From assembly GCA_003694235.1 (NCBI GenBank), contig RFKO01000318.1, positions 1 to 5,070 on the forward strand: DNA of 5,070 bases. The letters are read 5' to 3'. A program made the translations under genes and the position numbers. Shown one piece after another: positions 1 through 5,070 of this stretch. This DNA comes from Anaerolineae bacterium (GTDB lineage Bacteria; Chloroflexota; Anaerolineae; Anaerolineales; UBA11858). Below the pieces are notes generated by a model. That model did not search any database, was not told the DNA's origin, and saw nothing but the letters and a program-made list of their open reading frames with translations. Within the stretch, counting starts at the first letter, position 1, and each line of letters starts with the position of its first letter.

Positions 1-627
1 CACTTCCACGCCGTCCGGAGTGACGTTCACGCAAGGGCCGTCGCGGTTGGCTTCGGTGATGTCGAACTCCCAGCCAGGGGGCATGCGGTTGTTGCGCAGG
101 CGGGCCTTGAGCTTGGAGGCATCCCAGTTGAAATCGGTGGCCCCGACTTCAGACTGGCCGAGGATGGGAACACCAGGCGGACTGGAGAGGGCATCTGCCC
201 CGCTCATCATGCCCTGATGCGAGCTCAGGTCCATCTCATGGTAGGAGTTCTCCGCGTTGGCGAAGTGGCAGCTGGAGCAGGGCGGTGAGCCATCGAACCA
301 TACGTTGGCCTGGGTGAAGAGCGGCTGAATGTCTTCCGCATAGGTGCCCTGGTAGGTGTTGCCGTCAATGCCTGTATAGTTGAACGGCTCACTCTCCGGC
401 GCACCGGCCTCCACCCACGCGGCGATCAGATCGACGGCTTTGGCAGCCGCGCCAGGGATGGCGGCTTCTTCTTGTTGTGGAGGGGATGTGGCCTCCGGCG
501 TCGCTGTGCTCTCTGGCGTGGGCGAAGGGACTACCGTGAGGGTGGCAGGCGCCTCACAACCGGAGATCAATGCAGCGGCCAGAATCAACAACCCTCCAAC
601 GAGAAACAGGGAACTTAACCTCTTCAT
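1..627 (-). CDS. c-type cytochrome lipoprotein, partial (C-terminus beyond the left edge)
   Basis: This reading frame is open from an ATG at 627-625 to the left edge, giving 209 codons with no stop, so the C-terminus is missing. The start is set by a strong ribosome binding site, AAAGGAG (complement of 637-643), 9 bases upstream. Residues 1-24 form a lipoprotein signal peptide: MKR, a hydrophobic stretch, then lipobox I-S-G-C with Cys24 as the lipidated residue. Residues 25-56 are a Thr/Pro/Ser/Glu/Gln-rich flexible linker. Residues 63-77 form a helix ending in WVEAGAP. A single haem c attachment motif CSSCH lies at 117-121, with His121 as the proximal ligand; Met182 in RMPPGW is the likely distal ligand. 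A further Cys199 is present. The protein should sit on the outer face of the cytoplasmic membrane. Its role is not recognised beyond monohaem cytochrome c: electron carrier, subunit of a larger respiratory complex, or redox sensor are all possible. It diverges from the oxidase operon, so shared control is plausible but unproven. Confidence 0.86.
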   Translation of the reverse strand, partial: MKRLSSLFLVGGLLILAAALISGCEAPATLTVVPSPTPESTATPEATSPPQQEEAAIPGAAAKAVDLIAAWVEAGAPESEPFNYTGIDGNTYQGTYAEDIQPLFTQANVWFDGSPPCSSCHFANAENSYHEMDLSSHQGMMSGADALSSPPGVPILGQSEVGATDFNWDASKLKARLRNNRMPPGWEFDITEANRDGPCVNVTPDGVEV

Positions 628-716
628 TTGGCGCTTCTCCTTTCTTGGGAGGGGGAATAGCAGAGAAATTTAATCATCTTTTAAAGGTTTTGCTGAGTGA
701 TTCTGGTCAGATGAAT

Positions 717-736
717 GGGTGATTAAAAAATCACCC
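717..736. repeat. perfect inverted repeat, 8-bp arms around AAAA
   Basis: GGGTGATT (717-724), AAAA (725-728) and AATCACCC (729-736) form a perfect palindrome with a four-base spacer. No run of T follows on the plus strand, and on the minus strand the next bases are mixed, so it does not look like an intrinsic terminator. It also ends no known gene, because it lies between two divergent starts. A dimeric regulator's operator, or a copy of the octamer repeat family seen again at 4969-5046, are the two readings. The pattern is certain; the function is inferred. Confidence 0.6.
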
Positions 737-759
737 TATGGGGTGAGGCGCGGGTGACT
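717..759. repeat. cluster of four GGGTGA hexamers, including one GGGTGACT octamer
   Basis: GGGTGA occurs at 717-722, 741-746 and 752-757, and inverted (TCACCC) at 731-736. TCACCC-TATG-GGGTGA at 731-746 forms a second, overlapping inverted repeat. The copy at 752-759 is the full octamer GGGTGACT, identical to the tandem unit downstream of coxC. The cluster sits 34-77 bases upstream of the start of the receiver-like gene, where a transcription factor could act. Confidence 0.55.
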
Positions 760-770
760 GACTTCCGCGT

Positions 771-780
771 AGGAAAGGGG
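771..780 (+). promoter_or_regulatory. purine-rich ribosome binding site for the receiver-like gene
   Basis: AGGAAAGGGG lies 13 bases before the ATG at 794, slightly far but purine-rich. An out-of-frame ATG at 789-791 reads ATG-CGA-TGA and stops at once, overlapping the true start, so 794 is the better start. Confidence 0.5.
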
Positions 781-793
781 TAAAGTTTATGCG

Positions 794-1201
794 ATGAACA
801 AGGCCACATTCACGCCACCTCAACGAATTTTGATTGCCTCTGGCCATGCGTTGTTCGGAGAAGGTTTGCGTAATCTGCTGGAGCAGCGATGGGAAAGGAA
901 TGTTCGCGTGGTGGGTGTGGTGCAAAGCACCGCCGAAGCCATTGCGGCGTTTCACCAGCAATCCCCCGATGTGGTGATTGTCGATCATGATTATGCAACC
1001 ATTGATCTGGCTGAACTGCTTAAGACCTTCTTCTCGGCTCCGCAAGACGTGCGCGTGGTCGTGCTCTCTTTGGGCGAAGGCGTTGCGGGGAAAGTCGCAA
1101 CGGTCTACGCGCGTCAGACGGTGCCCGTCTCTCGCATCGAGGAATGGCTTCATATCGAACTGCCAGGGACAGCAGAAGAAGACGTAACCGCCGAGCACTG
1201 A
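794..1201 (+). CDS. stand-alone receiver-like (pseudo-receiver) protein upstream of the cytochrome oxidase genes
   Basis: This 135-residue protein resembles the receiver domain of NarL/LuxR-family response regulators but has no DNA-binding or other output domain. Residues 11-29 (RILIASGHALFGEGLRNLL) match the usual RILIVDDHALFREGLRALL pattern, except that the acidic pair which binds Mg2+ is replaced by Ser16-Gly17. Asp64, at the end of VVIVD, sits where the phosphorylated Asp normally is, and Ser92 in VVVLS is at the switch Thr/Ser position. The conserved beta-5 Lys is not evident around PVSRIEEWL (111-119). With the acidic pocket and probably the Lys gone, normal phosphorylation is unlikely; it may act as a constitutive protein-interaction module. 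The C-terminus is short and acidic. The stop is 35 bases before coxB, so co-transcription with the oxidase is likely. The domain call rests on motif resemblance only; its partner and function are unknown. Confidence 0.75.
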   Translation: MNKATFTPPQRILIASGHALFGEGLRNLLEQRWERNVRVVGVVQSTAEAIAAFHQQSPDVVIVDHDYATIDLAELLKTFFSAPQDVRVVVLSLGEGVAGKVATVYARQTVPVSRIEEWLHIELPGTAEEDVTAEH

Positions 1202-1221
1202 TAAAGAAAACTTCGGTTTGG

Positions 1222-1230
1222 AGAAAGGAG
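1222..1230 (+). promoter_or_regulatory. coxB: ribosome binding site that fixes the coxB start
   Basis: AGAAAGGAG ends 6 bases before GTG 1237-1239, an ideal spacing. The longer frame from ATG 1144 would overlap the receiver gene by 58 bases and add a highly basic, non-hydrophobic stretch in front of the signal or membrane segment, so the GTG is preferred. Confidence 0.8.
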
Positions 1231-1236
1231 ATTCTC

Positions 1237-2250
1237 GTGAAGCACTATATCACCGTTATCTTACTTGTGGCCCTTCTCACCGTTCTGGTGGGAACGGGGC
1301 TGAGCAACATGACGTTGATGCCCCAGCTGGCCAGTATCCAGGGGACGTTTATCGACCAGTTGTTCCACAAGCATATCTGGGCTATATCCTTCCTGTTCTC
1401 GTTGATCGTCGGCTTCATGCTGTACAGCATCGTGGTCTTCCGCCGCAGGGAGGACGATGAGTACGGCGATCACTTCGAGGGCAACACACCGCTGGAGATC
1501 GTGTGGACGATCCTGCCGCTGGCGACGGTGTTGTATTTCGCCTACCTGGGGGCGATCGCCCTGGCCGAAACCCGGCGCGCCGACCCCAATGCTTACAACG
1601 TCACCGCTGTCGGCCAGCAATGGTCGTGGCGCTTCGATTACACCGATTACGGCTTCAGTTCGGATGAATTGCGCCTGCCGGCCAACCGGCAGACGTTGAT
1701 TTTGACCAAGTCGCTGGATGTGATTCACTCCTTCTGGATCCCCGAATTTCGCGTCAAGCAGGATGCTCTGCCGGGGGAGGGGATGGAGCGTGAGTTGCGC
1801 CTGACTCCTACCAAGACAGGTACCTTCAAGGTGCGCTGTGCGGAGTTGTGCGGCACCCGGCACGCTTACATGCTGGCCGATGTGATCGTGATGGAGCCGG
1901 ATGCCTTCGACCAATGGGTGCAGGAAAAGCTGCAGGGGCCCGGCGGCTCGGCGGAAGAGCGCGGGGCGGAGTGGTATCAGCAATTCGGCTGTGTCGCCTG
2001 CCATACCACCGACGGCAGCCCGCTGGTTGGGCCCAGCTGGAAGGGCCTCTATGGGGAAGAAGTTACCCTGGCGGACGGGAGTGTGGTTGTGGCGGACGAG
2101 GCGTATCTGCGCGAGTCCATCCTCGATCCGCAGGCCAAGATCGTGCAGGGCTTCGAGAATGTGGTGATGCCGCCTATTGGACAAAGCATGACGCCTGAAC
2201 AGATCGATGATGTGATCGCCTTCATCAAGAGTCTGGGAACAGGCGAGTGA
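1237..2250 (+). CDS. coxB: cytochrome c oxidase subunit II with fused cytochrome c domain (caa3-type)
   Basis: The 337-residue protein carries the electron entry sites of the oxidase. Residues 4-22 are a signal peptide or first membrane segment without a lipobox Cys. Hydrophobic segments at about 46-67 and 88-109 form the usual subunit II hairpin, joined by a charged cytoplasmic loop beginning RRRE. The outward-facing cupredoxin domain spans about 120-220: the aromatic patch WSW is at 129-131, and the CuA ligands are His164, Cys201, Glu203 (backbone), Cys205, His209 and Met212, all present. A cytochrome c domain follows (about 238-335), with CVACH at 252-256 and Met311 (VVMPP) as the likely distal haem ligand. 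This fusion defines caa3-type enzymes, in which the attached haem c accepts electrons and passes them to CuA. The start is GTG 1237, chosen from the ribosome binding site. It lies 35 bases after the receiver gene and 31 before coxA. All key residues are intact. Confidence 0.97.
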   Translation: MKHYITVILLVALLTVLVGTGLSNMTLMPQLASIQGTFIDQLFHKHIWAISFLFSLIVGFMLYSIVVFRRREDDEYGDHFEGNTPLEIVWTILPLATVLYFAYLGAIALAETRRADPNAYNVTAVGQQWSWRFDYTDYGFSSDELRLPANRQTLILTKSLDVIHSFWIPEFRVKQDALPGEGMERELRLTPTKTGTFKVRCAELCGTRHAYMLADVIVMEPDAFDQWVQEKLQGPGGSAEERGAEWYQQFGCVACHTTDGSPLVGPSWKGLYGEEVTLADGSVVVADEAYLRESILDPQAKIVQGFENVVMPPIGQSMTPEQIDDVIAFIKSLGTGE

Positions 2251-2266
2251 GTCTGGAGAAGATCAT

Positions 2267-2275
2267 GAAAGGAAG
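2267..2275 (+). promoter_or_regulatory. coxA: coxA ribosome binding site
   Basis: GAAAGGAAG lies 6 bases before ATG 2282 and supports that start. It overlaps a possible six-codon reading frame (2265-2285), whose stop TGA overlaps the coxA start as ATGA. Confidence 0.6.
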
Positions 2276-2281
2276 TTCATT

Positions 2282-4156
2282 ATGAGCGAGACCAAACGCG
2301 TAAACATTTTTTCCCTGAGCCTGGTGCGGGGGATCGTCTTCCAGGTGATCGGTATGCTGGTCGGCATGGGTGTGGTGACCCTGGTGCGTTTGCTGATGGG
2401 GCTGCCGGCCTGGAAGGCTGAACCCGCCTGGGTGTTTGGAGCCATCCTGAGTGTGCTCTTTTTCCTGATCGGCGCAGGGGTGTTTTCGGACTGGTACAAA
2501 ATGGCCTTTGGCGAGCCGGTCTCGGACCACCATGACCCCGACCCGTCGCTCCCCACCTGGGCCAGGTACCTCAACATCTCTTACGATCACAAGGTGATCG
2601 GCATTCAGTACGGCGTGACCTCGATCCTTGTCGTGGGCATCGCCGGCACGTTTGCCATGATCTTCCGCACCGAACTGGCACAGGCCGGATTGCAGTTTGT
2701 TGATCTGGATTTCTTCAACACCTTGATCGGCTTGCACGGCATCGTGATGATCGCCGGCATCTTGTTGGGCGTTGGCGCGATGTCGAACTATCTCGTCCCC
2801 TTGTTGATTGGCGCCAGCGACATGGCTTTCCCGCGCCTGAACGCTTTTGCATACTGGATCAACGTTCCGGCGGCCCTGCTCGTGGTCTCCAGCTTGTTCC
2901 TGGGAGGCTTCGACACCGGTTGGACGGGATATCCGCCCCTGAGCGCCCGCGCTCCTCTGGGGATGCAGATGTTCTTCTGGGGTGTGTACTTTATCGGCTT
3001 CTCCTCCATCCTCGGGTCGTTGAACATCATTGTCACCACCATCCGCCTGCGCGCGCCGGGGATGAACTACTGGCGTATGCCGATTTTCGTGTGGGCGGCT
3101 GTGGCCACCGCGCTGATTGGCCTGACCGCCACGCAGTTGATCGGCCTGTCCTTCCAGATGGTTTCCTTCCAGCGCCTGTTTGGTATGGGGTTCTTCGACC
3201 CGGACAAGGGCGGCAACGTGATTCTTTTCCAGCACCTGTTCTGGTTCTACTCGCATCCGGCGGTGTACGTGTTCATCCTGCCGGGGTTGGGTATCATCAG
3301 TGAGTTGCTGCCGGTTTTCGCGCGCAAGCCGCTGTTCGGCTACAAGTGGATTGCCATGTCCTCGCTGGGCATCGCCCTGGTGGGCTTCTTCGTCTGGGCG
3401 CATCACATGTTCACCTCCGGCATGGAAGAGTACCTGCGGGTGCCCTTTATGTACAGCACCATGCTGGTGGCGGTGCCGACCGGCGTGAAGTTCTTCAGCT
3501 GGGTGGGCACGATGTGGCGCGGCCGCATGTCCTTCGAGACGCCCATGCTCTTCACGCTGGGAGCGATCTCCATCTTCCTGCTGGGCGGTTTGAGCGGCCC
3601 CCCCAATGCCACGGTGGCCACCGACCTGTATCTGCATGACACCTACTGGATCGTGGGGCACTTCCATGCCACCATGTTCGGCGGTTTTGTGTTCCCCTTC
3701 GTGGCGGCCATTTACTACTGGTTCCCCAAGATCACCGGCAAGATGTACAGCGAAAAATTGGGGAAACTGCACTTCTGGCTGATGCTGCTGGCGTTCTACG
3801 TGCAGTCGCTGGGGCAGATGCGTGCCGGTTTGCTGGGAATGCGCCGGCGCATCGCGGATTATGACCCGGCTCTGGGTGTCCAGCCCACCCACCTGTGGAT
3901 TACCATCGCCGGATTCACGATTTTCATCGCTATGGTGATCTTCGTGTTCAATCTGGTGCAGAGCATTCGCAAGGGCGAACCGGCGCAGGCCAACCCCTGG
4001 GGTTCCCGCTCGCCGGAATTTCAGCTGCCTTCGCCCATCCCGGCGCACAACTACGCCGATCATCCCTTTGTGGTGGTGGGTGAACCCTATGATTACGGTC
4101 TTGAAGATGCGCCGTATCTGACTTTCGAGACAGGTCAGACGGCTGCTGCAGATTGA
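2282..4156 (+). CDS. coxA: cytochrome c oxidase subunit I, haem-copper oxidase A2 type
   Basis: This 624-residue polytopic membrane protein is the catalytic subunit that reduces O2 to water and pumps protons. His152 (LHG) and His462 are the haem a ligands, His460 (GHFH) is the haem a3 ligand, and His325, His374 and His375 bind CuB. Tyr329 is the residue expected to be cross-linked to His325. Lys403 (PTGVK) marks the K-channel, and Asp180 (GASDMAFPR) the D-channel entrance. The usual Glu of GHPEVY is absent: the sequence is YSHPAVY (323-329), the Tyr-Ser signature of A2 oxidases such as those of Thermus and Rhodothermus. The protein is longer than a typical 12-helix subunit I (about 530-560 residues). 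About 100 extra N-terminal residues carry two more hydrophobic segments (about 14-40 and 48-68) before the first canonical helix at about 104-128. A polar tail of about 60 residues follows the last helix. Subunit III is not fused here, unlike the Thermus caa3 enzyme. Confidence 0.97.
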   Translation: MSETKRVNIFSLSLVRGIVFQVIGMLVGMGVVTLVRLLMGLPAWKAEPAWVFGAILSVLFFLIGAGVFSDWYKMAFGEPVSDHHDPDPSLPTWARYLNISYDHKVIGIQYGVTSILVVGIAGTFAMIFRTELAQAGLQFVDLDFFNTLIGLHGIVMIAGILLGVGAMSNYLVPLLIGASDMAFPRLNAFAYWINVPAALLVVSSLFLGGFDTGWTGYPPLSARAPLGMQMFFWGVYFIGFSSILGSLNIIVTTIRLRAPGMNYWRMPIFVWAAVATALIGLTATQLIGLSFQMVSFQRLFGMGFFDPDKGGNVILFQHLFWFYSHPAVYVFILPGLGIISELLPVFARKPLFGYKWIAMSSLGIALVGFFVWAHHMFTSGMEEYLRVPFMYSTMLVAVPTGVKFFSWVGTMWRGRMSFETPMLFTLGAISIFLLGGLSGPPNATVATDLYLHDTYWIVGHFHATMFGGFVFPFVAAIYYWFPKITGKMYSEKLGKLHFWLMLLAFYVQSLGQMRAGLLGMRRRIADYDPALGVQPTHLWITIAGFTIFIAMVIFVFNLVQSIRKGEPAQANPWGSRSPEFQLPSPIPAHNYADHPFVVVGEPYDYGLEDAPYLTFETGQTAAAD

Positions 4157-4184
4157 GCTTTGATGAAGACTGGAGTTGTGACTG

Positions 4185-4397
4185 ATGGAAGAGAAAAGGC
4201 AAAAGGCTTATCGAATCGGCGTCTTTGTGTTTATCCTGCTGGCGGTTCTCACCCTTGGTGAGTTCTGGCTGGCCCGCACAGGCGCTCCGTGGTGGGCGAT
4301 ATTCTGGCTGATTGCGTTGAATAAAGCCTGGTTTGTCATGGAGCATTACATGCACCTGCCCAAGGTGTTCGCTGGAGGTGAAGGTCATGAGCACTAA
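4185..4397 (+). CDS. small membrane subunit, cytochrome c oxidase subunit IV-like
   Basis: The 70-residue product has two hydrophobic segments (about 10-30 and 36-53) and a short tail ending in GGEGHEH. Residues such as LTLGEFWLA, NKAWFVMEHYMHL and the surrounding pattern resemble the small bacterial subunit IV proteins of caa3 and quinol oxidases (coxD/ctaF/cyoD-like), which stabilise the complex and bind no cofactor. The start ATG is preceded by TGGAG (4171-4175) at 9 bases. It is 28 bases after coxA, and its last 11 bases overlap the start of coxC. Its place between subunits I and III is a gene order unlike the usual II-I-III-IV of Bacillus. The family call rests on size, topology, motif resemblance and context, since such proteins vary widely in sequence. 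Confidence 0.85.
   Translation: MEEKRQKAYRIGVFVFILLAVLTLGEFWLARTGAPWWAIFWLIALNKAWFVMEHYMHLPKVFAGGEGHEH
4374..4380 (+). promoter_or_regulatory. coxC: strong ribosome binding site for coxC inside the upstream gene
   Basis: GGAGGTG lies 6 bases before ATG 4387 and within the last codons of the subunit IV-like gene. It favours 4387 over the in-frame ATG at 4333, which would lie deep in the upstream gene and put a poorly matching 18-residue extension on the protein. Confidence 0.8.
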
Positions 4398-4962
4398 TGT
4401 CGAAGCGCGCTCGAGTTACGCTTACAAAACCCAGACCAACCGCATTGGTTTGTGGCTGTTCATTCTTTCGGATAGTTTTGTGTTCGCCGGCTTGCTGGTG
4501 ACGCGCTTTTATCTGTTGGGCTACACGCGCCCGCATCTGGATCAGACGCTGGGTCTGATCGTCACCAGCGTGCTGCTGGTCAGCAGTTTCTTCATGAACC
4601 GCGCCGAGACGGCCATCGCCCACGGGGATGAGAAAACCTTTCTGCGCGGCACGCTGATCACCATGCTGCTGGGCATCAGCTTCCTGGCCGGTGTGCTGGG
4701 TGTGGAATGGCGGCTGGCTCCCTTCGGCCCGGCGGACGGCGCGGTCGGCGCGGTGTTCTACATGATGACCGGCATGCACGCCTTCCACGTGCTCACCGGC
4801 GTGGTCTTCCTGGCGATTGTGTACCGCAATGGCCGCAAGGGTTTGTACTCCGCCGAGAAGCACTGGCAGGTGGAGGCCGCCGCCGTGTACTGGCACTTTG
4901 TGGATGTGGTCTGGATTTTCTTCTACCCGGCGCTGTACCTGATCGGCACGGTGGCGGCGTAG
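4387..4962 (+). CDS. coxC: cytochrome c oxidase subunit III
   Basis: The 191-residue protein is the short, five-helix form of subunit III found in many bacterial caa3 and quinol oxidases. Hydrophobic segments lie at about 20-44, 54-71, 88-106, 122-145 and 166-188. Family landmarks are GLWLF (21-25), Glu74, Glu107, the helix-4 pattern MHAFHVLTG with His131 and His134, and the closing WHFVDVVWIF (169-178). Position 28-29 reads Ser-Asp where relatives usually have Ser-Glu. The subunit carries no redox centre; in the family it stabilises subunit I and helps keep proton uptake active. The start is ATG 4387, placed by the GGAGGTG site, and overlaps the subunit IV-like gene by 11 bases, which implies translational coupling. 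It is the last recognisable gene of the operon in this window. Confidence 0.96.
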   Translation: MSTNVEARSSYAYKTQTNRIGLWLFILSDSFVFAGLLVTRFYLLGYTRPHLDQTLGLIVTSVLLVSSFFMNRAETAIAHGDEKTFLRGTLITMLLGISFLAGVLGVEWRLAPFGPADGAVGAVFYMMTGMHAFHVLTGVVFLAIVYRNGRKGLYSAEKHWQVEAAAVYWHFVDVVWIFFYPALYLIGTVAA

Positions 4963-4968
4963 GAAAAT

Positions 4969-5046
4969 GGTTGATTGGGTGACTGGGGGACTGGGTGACT
5001 GGGTGACTCGTTCCCCAGTTACCCAATTACCCAAATACCAGTTACC
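4969..5046. repeat. tandem octamer array followed by a diverged inverted array (long hairpin)
   Basis: Five consecutive 8-base units run from 4969 to 5008: GGTTGATT, GGGTGACT, GGGGGACT, GGGTGACT, GGGTGACT. After the spacer CGTTCCCC (5009-5016) come four inverted units: AGTTACCC, AATTACCC, AAATACC and AGTTACC (5017-5046). Units at 4978-5008 can pair with 5017-5046, strongest at the loop-proximal and the outermost units. The inverted half begins 54 bases after the coxC stop. Its position could make it an mRNA 3'-end structure, but it lacks a clean T-run and is too repetitive for a standard terminator. It resembles the short tandem repeats known from intergenic regions of cyanobacteria and some other bacteria; that comparison is by general appearance only. 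Confidence 0.8.
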
Positions 5047-5070
5047 TTCTCTTGTCCCATGAAGCGCTTA

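Larger units (their letters stand above)
628..793. promoter_or_regulatory. divergent intergenic region between the cytochrome lipoprotein and the oxidase operon
   Basis: These 166 bases separate two divergent genes and so should hold promoters for both. The half nearest the lipoprotein gene (about 660-690) is AT-rich, with a loose TTTAA/TTAAA palindrome at 669-685. The other half carries the inverted repeat and GGGTGA hexamers listed separately. I could not find convincing paired -35 and -10 boxes on either strand, so no promoter position is assigned. Confidence 0.5.

Noticed and set aside
380..673. 97-codon plus-strand frame over the lipoprotein gene
   Set aside because: The minus strand here encodes a signal peptide, lipobox, linker and CXXCH behind a good ribosome binding site; the plus frame has none of these.
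731..1198. 155-codon minus-strand frame over the receiver-like gene
   Set aside because: The plus strand gives a receiver-like pattern with a ribosome binding site and operon context; the minus frame has no recognisable features.
1144..1236. N-terminal extension of coxB from ATG 1144
   Set aside because: It would overlap the receiver gene and add a stretch of about 31 mostly basic residues; GTG 1237 has a well-spaced AGAAAGGAG.
1261..2184. 307-codon minus-strand frame opposite coxB
   Set aside because: Shadow of coxB: no recognisable motif, and the plus-strand frame has full CuA and haem c signatures.
2225..4063. 612-codon open frame on the minus strand opposite coxA
   Set aside because: It is antisense to a clear coxA and its translation is polar and low-complexity (rich in His, Gln, Glu, Arg), as expected for the complement of a hydrophobic, GC-rich membrane-protein gene. 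There is no domain and no ribosome binding site.
4336..5034. 232-codon minus-strand frame opposite coxC that starts within the octamer repeat
   Set aside because: Its N-terminal residues come from the repeat, which happens to be open in this frame, and the rest is the antisense of coxC.
4969..5046. CRISPR array
   Set aside because: The units are 8 bases, directly adjacent and without spacers, which does not fit a CRISPR array.
4993..5058. Intrinsic terminator after coxC
   Set aside because: The hairpin is long, repetitive and imperfect, and is followed by mixed pyrimidines with G interruptions rather than a T-run, so a standard terminator is not supported, although the structure could still affect the mRNA end.
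5059..5070. Possible start of a further plus-strand gene, ATG followed by Lys-Arg-Leu codons
   Set aside because: Only four codons are visible and the preceding bases (TTCTCTTGTCCC) contain no ribosome binding site, so it cannot be supported; sequence to the right would decide.

Overview
The window is mainly an aerobic respiration locus. A compact plus-strand operon encodes a caa3-type (A-family) cytochrome c oxidase in the order subunit II, I, IV-like, III (coxB at 1237-2250, coxA at 2282-4156, a small subunit IV-like gene at 4185-4397, coxC at 4387-4962). A small free-standing receiver-like protein (794-1201) is encoded just upstream and probably belongs to the same transcription unit. A divergent minus-strand gene (627 down to the left edge, incomplete) encodes a lipoprotein with one c-type haem motif.

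The organism looks like a Gram-positive-type or Chloroflexota bacterium, most plausibly an Anaerolineae-like member of the Chloroflexota. This is inference from four things: moderately high GC coding sequence, a lipoprotein with a Thr/Pro/Glu linker after the lipobox, a CoxB carrying its own cytochrome c domain, and a subunit I of the A2 kind (Tyr-Ser-His-Pro in place of Gly-His-Pro-Glu) with an added N-terminal membrane hairpin. No 16S or other marker gene is present, so the assignment is tentative.

Layout: 1-627 (minus) lipoprotein cytochrome c; 628-793 divergent intergenic region with a perfect 8-bp inverted repeat and several GGGTGA-type hexamers; 794-1201 degenerate receiver; 1237-4962 oxidase genes, with gaps of 31 and 28 bases and one 11-base overlap; 4963-5070 non-coding, holding a run of five octamers (consensus GGGTGACT) followed by a diverged inverted run, which together can form a long hairpin.

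How the genes fit together: electrons would enter the oxidase through the haem c domain at the C-terminus of CoxB, pass to CuA in the same subunit, then to haem a and the haem a3-CuB centre of CoxA, where O2 is reduced to water with proton pumping. CoxC and the small subunit IV-like protein are assembly and stability partners. The divergent lipoprotein cytochrome is placed to be an outward-facing electron carrier or a sensor, but nothing here proves that it donates to this oxidase.

The points most worth a second look are the related octamer repeats on both sides of the operon, the phosphorylation-pocket-deficient receiver in front of the oxidase, and the unusual domain arrangement of the lipoprotein cytochrome. 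The oxidase itself is a recognisable known system.
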